Positions 26,652-35,400 of a DNA stretch of 64,000 nucleotides are shown one piece after another. The notes beneath the pieces were generated by a model, which saw only the letters and a list, made by a program, of their open reading frames with translations, had not been told where the DNA came from and made no database searches. Each line of letters starts with the position of its first letter. Position 1 is the first letter of the stretch. The DNA is from Pararhodobacter zhoushanensis. Lineage in GTDB: Bacteria > Pseudomonadota > Alphaproteobacteria > Rhodobacterales > Rhodobacteraceae. Position numbers and translations under genes: made by a program. The stretch covers positions 2,545,501-2,609,500 of the forward strand of contig NZ_JAPDFL010000001.1 of NCBI RefSeq assembly GCF_025949695.1, written 5' to 3'.

Positions 26652-28610
26652 TCAGACCATTCCGTGTGGCGCTGTGTGGCGCGGAGCGTTTGAGAACGGG
26701 ATCAGGTTGCCCAGTTGGATCATCTCTGGTTCCCGGCGCCACCAGTCTTCAAGATAGGTGGTATAGCGCTGAACCATCGTTGAGACAGCCTCTTTGCGAT
26801 CAAGCTCTTTGGGGATGTCGCCCAGTTCCTTGCCAAAGCGGATGATCAGTTTGCCGCTCTCATCCACGCTGCTGTAGGCCGTGATCAGGGTGTCTGCATG
26901 GGTATAGGCCAGATGGGCAAACCCGTCTGAAATCATGCATTCGCGGGTCAGAAAGCGACGCTTCGGGCCAGAGTTTGTCTGGGCATCCGGCAGGATATTG
27001 ACGATCCCGGGTTTCTTGAGAAACCGCGCTGCCTGAATGGTCACACCGGCGGCAAGTCCATCCGCGAGAGCTGCAATCTCCAGGTCGGGGTGCTTCAGAA
27101 GCACGAGATTGGGAAAGCCGCGCGTGACAGCGACAGTCAAGACGCGGAGCGAGGCCCGCAGCAATGTCTGGACGATGGACCAGGCATGTCCCACGTGGGC
27201 ATTGACCATGACGATCCGCGCGCCGCTGTCCAGGGCATCGCGCACAAGATCCAGCCCCTGCACGTCGACATGCTGCCCAAAGACCGGGTCGGGCAAATCG
27301 CCGATCCGCAAGGCGTACCATAGCTGAAACATCTCGCTTGTCAGGGTCTGGCAGAAAGCGGCGTGTTGCGGCGATACGTCTGCCTTCGGCGCGATCTCTG
27401 GGAGCAAGCGGTGAAAGAGCGGCATGTCAGCTTGCAACATGCCCTTTGTTGCCTGAACGGTGGGCGCAGCGTGGGTTTTTTCGCGGATCGTTGACAAAAC
27501 CACGTCCATGGGCTGGGTCATGATGTCGCCGATTTCGTGTCGCGTTAAACCATGCTTCATGAACAATCCCTGATTTTGGTTGATGCTGGACAACCGCGAA
27601 ATTTCTGCTTCGGAATTGGGTTTGAGCTGCTCCGCAAGGGGTTTACGCTTGGTCGCAGGATGGGGTTGTGTGTCAAAGAAGCCGGTAGCGGGATCGAGCG
27701 TCGAAAGTTTCGGGTGCGGCAGGCGGCCTTCCTGATGCCCGAGCAAAATGAAATGGGCGAACGTGTTCAAGACGGCCTCGCTGACGTCCGGGTTCGATGC
27801 ACGGTAGAAGCGGGTTGAAAACCCCGGGTGAGGGTCCAGTCCAGCGGCTTCACCATCGGTGACAAAGTGATCAAGCAGGTCGTAGACATTGGCGTCATCG
27901 GACAATTGCGCGCGGTAATGTTCGGCGTCGAAATAGGGGCTGATCAGGGCTCCCAACTGGTTCGGATGCAGGCCGGTTGCAAGGACGTTCTCGGCGGGTC
28001 CGGGCGCACGGTTGGCGGTATGGCGGGTGCGCGGCAAAACTGTCTCGACCGCGAGGTTGCCGCCCGCAGTAACGAAATGGACGAGCGGGTTGACGCGCGT
28101 GTTTGCCAGATCCGGGTGGCGACGGAAATAGGCGGTGGCGGAGAAACGCGGACTGGGATCGCGCGCTTCGATCCAGCCGTGCTGACAATAATGCAGCAGT
28201 GGATCCATACCCGACGCGGCGACATCCGGGTTCGCCCGCAGGTAAAACTCTGCGTCAAACTGTTCGCGGATAAGGGCCATATCCTGTTGAAGTTTGCTGA
28301 CACCGCCGCCTTTCTTTGGCTTTGGCTGCGGGTCAGGACGCAGTTTTCGTCCCTCGGCCTGTCCGTACCGGACATAGTGGACCAGGGGATTTATCTGTGC
28401 GGTGGCAACATCAGGATTGGCGCTGAAATACCCTTCAGTTGAAAATTCCGCTGAGGGGTCGCGGTTCTCCTGCCATCCTGTGTCGAGGTAATGTTCAATG
28501 GGGTCCAAACCGGCTGCGCGCACATCCGGATAAGTCGACAAATAAAACGCTTCGTCGAAAAAAGGGCTATCAGCCAGTATTTTCGCTGCCGATTCTTTCG
28601 TCGCTGCCAC
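26652..28610 (-). CDS. YPDV-repeat protein with C-terminal acyltransferase-like (LpxL/LPLAT) domain
   Basis: 652 residues from GTG 28610. Residues about 15-300 hold six copies of an about 40-residue motif of the form FDxxFYLxxNPDVAxxGxxPLxHYxxxGxxEGRxP, arranged as three pairs. This motif commonly precedes glycosyltransferase and rhamnan-synthesis domains in Rhodobacteraceae. After a spacer, residues about 400-640 resemble the LpxL/HtrB-type acyltransferase fold: VMVNAHVGHAWSIVQTLLRA, then KKPGIVNILPDAQTN and ERLxxW-like PEM. It is the first gene of the five-gene operon, so it could transfer the carrier-bound product to a glycan or lipid. The acceptor is unknown. Confidence 0.6.
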   Translation of the reverse strand: MAATKESAAKILADSPFFDEAFYLSTYPDVRAAGLDPIEHYLDTGWQENRDPSAEFSTEGYFSANPDVATAQINPLVHYVRYGQAEGRKLRPDPQPKPKKGGGVSKLQQDMALIREQFDAEFYLRANPDVAASGMDPLLHYCQHGWIEARDPSPRFSATAYFRRHPDLANTRVNPLVHFVTAGGNLAVETVLPRTRHTANRAPGPAENVLATGLHPNQLGALISPYFDAEHYRAQLSDDANVYDLLDHFVTDGEAAGLDPHPGFSTRFYRASNPDVSEAVLNTFAHFILLGHQEGRLPHPKLSTLDPATGFFDTQPHPATKRKPLAEQLKPNSEAEISRLSSINQNQGLFMKHGLTRHEIGDIMTQPMDVVLSTIREKTHAAPTVQATKGMLQADMPLFHRLLPEIAPKADVSPQHAAFCQTLTSEMFQLWYALRIGDLPDPVFGQHVDVQGLDLVRDALDSGARIVMVNAHVGHAWSIVQTLLRASLRVLTVAVTRGFPNLVLLKHPDLEIAALADGLAAGVTIQAARFLKKPGIVNILPDAQTNSGPKRRFLTRECMISDGFAHLAYTHADTLITAYSSVDESGKLIIRFGKELGDIPKELDRKEAVSTMVQRYTTYLEDWWRREPEMIQLGNLIPFSNAPRHTAPHGMV

Positions 28611-28723
28611 AGGTATTCCCCAAAGCTTGCAGGTATCGTGCGCGGAGCACCGGCATCAACGTTGACACCTGTTTTATATCACGGTTTATCAGCCACAGCC
28701 CTGATCGCAATGGAAAGTCTGCC

Positions 28724-29713
28724 ATGTCTCGTCTGATCCTCCACGTGGGGACCCACAAGACCGGAACATCGTCGGTTCAGCGCGTTCTGTACGACAATCG
28801 GGCGCAACTGGCCGGGTTGGGGGTGGTGTATCCGGACCCGTATTACGGCGTCGAACATCACGCCATGGTCGGACGATTGACCGAGCTGGCCCCTGCCTAT
28901 CTTCCCCCGAACGGGCGTCTGTCCCTGTGGGAGGCGATGGCGGACCAGTATGCCGGAACCGACGCTTCGGTCATCATCAGCAGCGAGTTGCTCTCTGTTG
29001 CTGCCAATGCCGAGGAAGATCTTGTTGCACAGATTGCACAGGTGGCACGGCGTTTTGACGACGTTGTGGTTGTGTGTTTTTACCGAAATCAGGTGTCCTT
29101 CGTGCAGGCTTCCTATCTGGAAGTGATAAAAAAGCGCGCAGGCCACCCCATCATTGATACAGTCGCCGTAGCGCTCCGTAACGCCGATTTTCGGGGAGCA
29201 TTCTATCATAATCGCGCAACTCACGCCGCGTTGAAGCGTAGTTTCGGCACACAAGCGATGCGACCGCTGAGCTATGACGCTGTATCGGTCACGCCGACCG
29301 GAGTTCTGGACGCGATTCTGGCGTTGACCGGGCGCCCGGTTCGCGCCGCTCAGCTTGACAGGCTGGAGGGATTGAACTCGAACCGGTCGCCCGATCCCTT
29401 GGCAACCTATGTTGCCCGGCAGGTGTCGGATGTGCCAAATATCCCGCAGTCGGTCATCGATCTGGCGCAGAAAGCTCTGGATCAGCATTTCGGTGCAGGA
29501 CGCGCCACGACCTTGCTGACACGGGCGGAAATTGTCGCACTGACCAAAAAATTTACCGCCAGCAATGAGTTGATGAATGCGGACCTTCGTCACGATGGCC
29601 ACGAGCCGCTTGCGTTGCCGTTCCCCGATTGGTCCGATCGTATCCACCGTGAGGACCTGCGCGCCGGCTATTGGCTTGAGCTGGCGCGCGTGATGGCTCT
29701 GGCACTTGCGTGA
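28724..29713 (+). CDS. Sulfotransferase-family protein
   Basis: 329 residues from ATG 28724, with GGAAAG upstream. The N-terminus LILHVGTHKTGTSSVQR is the 5'-phosphosulfate-binding loop of PAPS-dependent sulfotransferases; VVVCFYRNQVSFVQASYLE is the 3'-phosphate strand-helix with Arg and Ser. Likely to sulfate a surface polysaccharide made by neighbouring glycosyltransferases. It is divergent from the YPDV-repeat gene (113 bp between starts, presumably holding both promoters). The open frame extends upstream to 28439 but overlaps the divergent gene and is not protein-like. Confidence 0.78.
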   Translation: MSRLILHVGTHKTGTSSVQRVLYDNRAQLAGLGVVYPDPYYGVEHHAMVGRLTELAPAYLPPNGRLSLWEAMADQYAGTDASVIISSELLSVAANAEEDLVAQIAQVARRFDDVVVVCFYRNQVSFVQASYLEVIKKRAGHPIIDTVAVALRNADFRGAFYHNRATHAALKRSFGTQAMRPLSYDAVSVTPTGVLDAILALTGRPVRAAQLDRLEGLNSNRSPDPLATYVARQVSDVPNIPQSVIDLAQKALDQHFGAGRATTLLTRAEIVALTKKFTASNELMNADLRHDGHEPLALPFPDWSDRIHREDLRAGYWLELARVMALALA

Positions 29714-29788
29714 TGTCGGCTTGCGGTGCTTTTGGCGTGTTGCGGACACGCAGACGTTTTGCGCAGGTGCGTGTTTGATGTGGCGTTC

Positions 29789-30211
29789 ATGACTGTAAAT
29801 CAACGGATTACCGTGGCAACATCTGTCCAAGGCCCTCCGCCACGTGCCGAAACGGTGCGGGGCGAATGGTACACGGATAGTTGGACAACACCCTATCTCT
29901 GTCTTGTGTTCCCCGAGGTTCCCGCCAGCCACACGCGTTTGCATCTCAGAGCATACCGGCCGGCCGTGTCGCCGGATTTCGCGCTTCGGCAGGATATTGT
30001 CGTGCGCTCGGGCACCGAGTTCCTGACCGAGTTCACTTTTGAGCGTCTGTCGTCGCAGGTTCTGACCCTGAGCATCCCGCTACCGCCGCGCGCCTCATCC
30101 GGCCCGTTGCCGATTTCCCTGCGCGCCTCGCGCCCCTTGAGCCCGGGGTTCCCGGACACGAGGTCGCTTGGCGTCGTTCTGCTTGACCTCTATCCTGTGT
30201 GCCATGACTGA
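29789..30211 (+). CDS. Small protein of unknown function, beta-rich
   Basis: 140 residues from ATG 29789, no signal peptide. The alternating hydrophobic pattern (TTPYLCLVFPEV, TRLHLRAYRP, QVLTLSIPLPP, GVVLLDLYPV) suggests a beta-sandwich, perhaps a carbohydrate-binding or glycosyltransferase accessory domain. It overlaps the next gene by 8 bp, so the two are translated together. I cannot assign a family. Upstream in-frame starts (to 29726) are possible. Confidence 0.55.
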   Translation: MTVNQRITVATSVQGPPPRAETVRGEWYTDSWTTPYLCLVFPEVPASHTRLHLRAYRPAVSPDFALRQDIVVRSGTEFLTEFTFERLSSQVLTLSIPLPPRASSGPLPISLRASRPLSPGFPDTRSLGVVLLDLYPVCHD

Positions 30212-30713
30212 TTTTCTACCCGATATTTCGCAAATTGAAGAACGGCTTGGTCTGGGCGAAAACGAAAGCCTGCAAACCATCGACCGTGTTGTCGTTGACG
30301 GTGCGTTCTTGCGCTTCCTCCTCAGTCGGATCGCAGAAGGGTTCGCGCTGGATGCGCGCGCCTATCGCAAAGAGCATGGCCTGAGCACGGGCGCGGACTG
30401 GGATGGCTTGGCGTCGGCATCCGAACATTTTGCCGCGACCGGATTTCTGGCGGGTCTTTCGGCGACACCGCGCAACTTTGACGAAGACTGGTATCTGAGC
30501 ACCTATCCCGATGTCCGCGCTGCGATTCGGGAGGGCGGCTATGAGGACGGCTTGGCGCATTACCTTGCCGTCGGACGCAGGGAGTGGCGCTTGCCAAATC
30601 CGGCGGTGTCGGAGGCTGTACACGACTGGCGTCGCATCCTGCGCGCTGCCAAGGAAGACCCGGTCCGCGCGGCACCGGTCAATGACACCCCCGGGCCTGA
30701 CGGGGCATCGTGA
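30204..30713 (+). CDS. Protein with one YPDV-type repeat, glycan-cluster accessory
   Basis: 169 residues from ATG 30204. The N-terminal 90 residues are helical (IEERLGLGENESLQTIDRVV). The centre contains one copy of the repeat also found six times in the 26652-28610 protein (FDEDWYLSTYPDVRAAIREG, then HYLAVGRREWRLPNP). The repeat probably mediates protein-protein or membrane association of surface-glycan enzymes; this is inference. It ends with a GTGA overlap into the RgpF-type gene, which suggests the two products act as one unit. Confidence 0.65.
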   Translation: MTDFLPDISQIEERLGLGENESLQTIDRVVVDGAFLRFLLSRIAEGFALDARAYRKEHGLSTGADWDGLASASEHFAATGFLAGLSATPRNFDEDWYLSTYPDVRAAIREGGYEDGLAHYLAVGRREWRLPNPAVSEAVHDWRRILRAAKEDPVRAAPVNDTPGPDGAS

Positions 30714-32269
30714 CCCAACTGGCGAAACCGCACCGAGCGGCTGTTGAAGCGTGGCTTGCCAGCGGGCTGGTGGCAGCGCACCGCGCTGTCGGCGCGCCGA
30801 TTTATTATGTCGACGAGTTCATCGACCTTTTCGTGCACGTGCCGCCAGACCGGCGGGCACTGTTGTTTCCGCTGATCGAGCCCGAGCATTACGCGCGGCT
30901 CTACGGCGTGACCGGAGCCCTGGAGCAGCTGGAGGATTTTCTGACGGCGGGTCCGTTGGCGCGCAAATGGCCGCATCCACTGGTCCGCCTCGATTTCGCG
31001 CTGGCGCTACGCCCTGACCTTGCGCGTGAAATGCGCACTGCCGCCGGGTTGTTCGCGCTGATCGGCGACGGTGTCGTGGCCCTCAGCCCGTGGCTGTCGG
31101 TCCATCCCCGGCGCGCCTTGGCCCAGTTGTGCGACCGGCAGCTAGATGCGTGCAGTGCGGCTTGGATCGACCCGCAATTCCTGCGCCGCCAATACGGCGA
31201 TTGTGTCGGCAGCGACTGGGACGCGATCTTGCACTATGCCTCGCTCGGCGATGCGCGCGGGGATTGGCCCTCGGCCAGCTTCAACACCCATGTCTGGGCC
31301 GAAGACGCGGCGCTCACCGGACCGTTGCCCTTGCAGCCCTTCGCGCATTTTCTGTGGCAAGGTCGGATTGCCGGCTTCCCTCCGCTCGCGCCTTTTTTGG
31401 GCAGCGGTCTGGCCGCCAGCGCAATGCTGGTCGATGCTGACCGTCACAGCCTGCCGTCAGACCGGCGCTTTTTTCAGGTCACCGCGCAGTCCGGTGACGC
31501 AGCGAGTGGTGCACCGACCCGGCCCACGCTGGCCGTCGCCCTGCATATCTTTTACCTTGATGTCTCGGAAGCGATCCTGCTGCGTCTGGCGCGAACTGAC
31601 TGGCCGATGGCGCTGTATGTCACCACCTCTGCCGCGCTGGAAGACACGGTACGCGCGCGTCTTGACGCAACCGGATTGCCTTATGCGCTGTCTGTCGTCG
31701 AAAACCGCGGGCGCGATGTCGCCCCGTTCCTGACGGTTCTGCCCCGGATCGTCGAGGATGGGCATCTGTTTGTGCTCAAGCTTCACACCAAGAAATCCTC
31801 CCACCGACTGGATGGCGATCATTGGGCCAACCATCTGTTCGACGCGCTCACCAGTCCCGACAGTCTTGAGGCGGCGATCACCGCGTTGGTGACCACGCCC
31901 GATATCGGCTTTGTCGGGCCTTCCGGCCATGTGCTGCCGGTCGGGGATTTCATCGGCCCCAATGACGCGCAGGTCGGCCGGTTGCTTCAGCGGCTCGGGT
32001 TGCGGCTGGACAGCTGCCGGTTGCAGGGGCATTTCGTGGCGGGCACGATGCTGCTGGCCCGCGTGTCGGCACTGGCGCCCCTGATGTCACTGGGTCTGCG
32101 GGTCGAGGATTTCGAACGCGAAGCAGGCCAGCTCGACGGCACGCTTGCGCATGCGGTCGAGCGCATTCTGGCTGTGTCGGGCTGGTGCGTGGGCCAAAAG
32201 CTGCTGGTACAGGGGGGAGGGGCCGAGAACCTGAAGAACCGGTCACGGTTCTATGGGGCCCCGGGATGA
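30710..32269 (+). CDS. Rhamnan-synthesis F (RgpF)-like protein
   Basis: 519 residues from GTG 30710. The first about 260 residues are a divergent helical/repeat region; the C-terminal half (about 265-519) matches the RgpF family: LAVALHIFYLD, LYVTTSAALEDTVRARL, VENRGRDVAPFLTVLP, HLFVLKLHTKKSSHR and FVAGTMLLARVSALAPL. RgpF-type proteins are glycosyltransferases or accessory factors in rhamnose-rich polysaccharide assembly. Last gene of the 29789-32269 operon and convergent with the giant glycosyltransferase, with a stem-loop between them. Confidence 0.78.
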   Translation: MTQLAKPHRAAVEAWLASGLVAAHRAVGAPIYYVDEFIDLFVHVPPDRRALLFPLIEPEHYARLYGVTGALEQLEDFLTAGPLARKWPHPLVRLDFALALRPDLAREMRTAAGLFALIGDGVVALSPWLSVHPRRALAQLCDRQLDACSAAWIDPQFLRRQYGDCVGSDWDAILHYASLGDARGDWPSASFNTHVWAEDAALTGPLPLQPFAHFLWQGRIAGFPPLAPFLGSGLAASAMLVDADRHSLPSDRRFFQVTAQSGDAASGAPTRPTLAVALHIFYLDVSEAILLRLARTDWPMALYVTTSAALEDTVRARLDATGLPYALSVVENRGRDVAPFLTVLPRIVEDGHLFVLKLHTKKSSHRLDGDHWANHLFDALTSPDSLEAAITALVTTPDIGFVGPSGHVLPVGDFIGPNDAQVGRLLQRLGLRLDSCRLQGHFVAGTMLLARVSALAPLMSLGLRVEDFEREAGQLDGTLAHAVERILAVSGWCVGQKLLVQGGGAENLKNRSRFYGAPG

Positions 32270-32352
32270 GGTGACCAGGGCGTTTGGCGTCACTCTGGTC
32301 AGTGTCCACGCCTGGCGGACAGCGCCACGCAGAGCATCCCGTTCGCCGCGCC

Positions 32353-32392
32353 GCGCAGGCCCGCCATCAAGTGACTGACGGCGGGCCCGCGC
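32353..32392. other. Stem-loop between convergent genes
   Basis: GCGCAGGCCCGCC and GGCGGGCCCGCGC can pair (one mismatch) around a 14-nt loop. It lies between the stops at 32269 and 32408. No U-run follows on either strand, so termination function is uncertain. Confidence 0.45.
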
Positions 32393-32407
32393 AAGGCGAT
32401 CCGGCCG

Positions 32408-35400
32408 TTAATCCAGCGAGCGGTACATATCGACCGCCTCGAGCGCAGCGCGCATCTGGCGGCGGCCGCGCTCGAACGAGAAATTGCGCCGTGCCAGATC
32501 AATCCCGTTCTTGCGGATCTTCTCCCACAAGACGTCATCGTCGGTCAGCTGCGTGATCTTTGCGACCCATTCCTGCGGCGTCTCGGCGATCAGGCAATCT
32601 TCGCCATCGCGCAGCCCGATCCCTTCGGCCGCGACGGGCGAGAGCACGGTGGGAATGCCCGCCGCCAGCGCGTTCAGGACTTTTCCCTTGATGCCGGCCC
32701 CCGACAGCAAGGGCGCGACAAAGACGCGGTGGCTGTCGTAGGCGTCCTCGACCGTTTCGATATAACCGATGGGCCGGATCGTGGGCGACTCCAGCTTGCG
32801 CATGTCATCGCCCATCCGCGAGCCATAGACCGACAGCACGATATCGGGCCGTTTGGTCGACAGCAGGCTCATGACTGACTGTGCAAACCAGGTCAGCCCT
32901 TCGACGTTGGGATGATGCGCAAAACTGCCCAGGAAGGAAACGCCTGCGCGCCCCTCGCGCCCCGGCGTGGTGTCGGGGACGTCCAGCACCCAAGGGCATT
33001 TGCTCAGCTTGATCGAGCCTTCGGACATGGCCTGAATGATCGACATCTCGGTGTCATTATACGAGACGACCAGATCCACACTGCCCATCGCGTTGAACTC
33101 GTCGATCCGCACGCTGCGCGCTTCCTGAATGTGGCTTTCGTTGTTCGCCGACAGCCCCCGGCGCAACAGCCGCAGGTAGTGCAGGTCAGCACCATTCATG
33201 ATCACCTTGGCCTTGGGCGCACGCTCGCGGATGATTTTGATCATCGTGTTCACCACATGGTAGCGGGTGATATAGACCAGATCGAATTCATGCGCGCGCT
33301 GCTCAAGAAAGCTTTGCGGTGTCGCATGGAAAGGGGCGGTGATCACCTCGACGCCGGACTTTTCCAGATCGGTGGTGTAGCGGCCCATATACGCAAGGTT
33401 CTCGGGCATGAAGGTGACCTTGTAGCCCAAGGACTGCATCAGCCGGATTTCCTGCAACGCCGCATAGCTGCCCGCATCGCGGTCCGGCGATGGTGTGGTA
33501 TAGTCGATGAACAGCACGCGCCCGACAATGCCGCGATCCTTCTCAAGATCGGGCGCGGTGCCGACCGGGCTGAACCCGGCGCAGGCGCGGGCCCAGCGTT
33601 GCTTGAACTTGGGTCGGTTCACTTCCTGATATCGCTTGAAGCCGGTCGAGACATCGGTGCCGCTGGACATGCCTTCGTAATGATAGACCTCGGAGGCCGG
33701 GACATACCATGTGGTGTAGCCCGCATCGCGGACCTTGAAGGCGAAATCCGTGTCCTCGAAATACATCGGTTCAAGGTAGCTGCTCAGACCGCCGACCTCA
33801 TCCCAGATGGTCTTGGTCGTCATCATCGAAGCGCCCGACAGATAGTCCGCCTGACGCGCATAGCTGAAGCGCGGATCGGCCGGGTTCTGCAGACGGCCAT
33901 AGTTCCACGGATCGCCCGTGCCCCAGATGATCCCGCCCGCTTCTTGCAGGCGTCCGTCCGGGTAAAGCAGCTTGGAGCCGACAAGCCCGACATTGCTGAA
34001 CCGTGCGAACGCGTCGATCAGTTCATCCAGCCAGCCGATCGTCGGCTCGGTGTCGTTGTTCAGCAAGACGACATACCTGCCCTTGGCCACAGCGACCCCG
34101 GCGTTGCACGCGCCGATAAAGCGTTTGGGCGCGGCGTTGTGGATGACCGTGATGCCCGAAACGATGCTCTCCAGTTGCGCCGTTTCATCGGTCGACCCAT
34201 CATCGACCACGATCACTTCAAACGACGCCTTGTTATGCGCCAGCAGCAGCGCACACAGACAGGCATAGGTCACCTTGACCTTGTTATGCGCCGGGATCAC
34301 CACCGAAACGTCAGGATGGCTTACCTTGGGAAAGGCAAGGGGCTTGATCTTGAGCGCGGCATAGCCTGCTTCCAGCGCATCAATCGCCTGTGTCAGCTGC
34401 TGCAGCACCTTGCCCGATGCACCGGCGTCGCAATGCGCCCGCAGGGCCCTGAAGCGCTGCGGGCTTTGCACAAACAGGTCCGGCTGGTAGGGTGCGCGGC
34501 TTTCGCGGCGCAGGTGGTCGACCGTGGTCAGTTGTTTGGGGGCAAGGAACCAGCTGTGCCACAGCGTCTGCACGCCCATCTCGTCGCGAAGCTCGATCTT
34601 GCGGTGGGTGCCGTTCAGGAATTGGCTGGGAATGCGCACACTGTTGTCGCCCGGCGCAAGGTCGGTGCAAAGCGCAAAGGTGCCGTCAATGTAAATCGCG
34701 CTGCGGAAGGGCGTGTTGCTTGAGAACTCAAGCACATGGCCCCAGTCGGCGGTGAGTTTCACATGGATGGGCGAGGGGGCGATCAGCTCGAATTTCTGCG
34801 CGTCGATGATCAGCGAAACGGCCGAGCCCGCGTCGCGTGCCGACAGGGGCAGGGCACTGACATGCCAGATCGGGTGCGCCACATCGTTCAGGAAATACAC
34901 GTAGGGATGCAGTCTGGATCCCACGCTTCCGACGACCGACACCCGGGGTTCGGCGATGAAAAACACCGTGCCGTCGCCAACGTGGTCAACGAAAGGCTCT
35001 CTTTCCAGATACAGTGAAATCTGCGTTTCGCCGCGCTCGGCCGGGAAATCAATGCTGACACTCTGATAACCGGCGGGCTGCGAGCCGCCCTCGAACCGTG
35101 CGTCATAGGGGATCTTCAGCTGCCGCGTCGTCTTGCCCTGCGCATCGGCAATCACCAGCCCCAGATGACCGGCGCCGCGATGCAGCGCCAACTTGGCGTC
35201 AAAGCGGAACGCCTCGCCGGGGGCCGTCAGCCGCAGCGTGCCGGTCAGCGGAATGCGCCGGTTGTCGGCGATGCCGCTGGCGCCAATGCGATAGGTGGTC
35301 CATCCATCGACCTGCCATTCGTCCAGCCCATCCTTTTGCGTTGGCCAGCCGTTGGGATCTGCCTGGATCGGAAAGTTCACCGGTGGCAGGTCGCGCAGCG

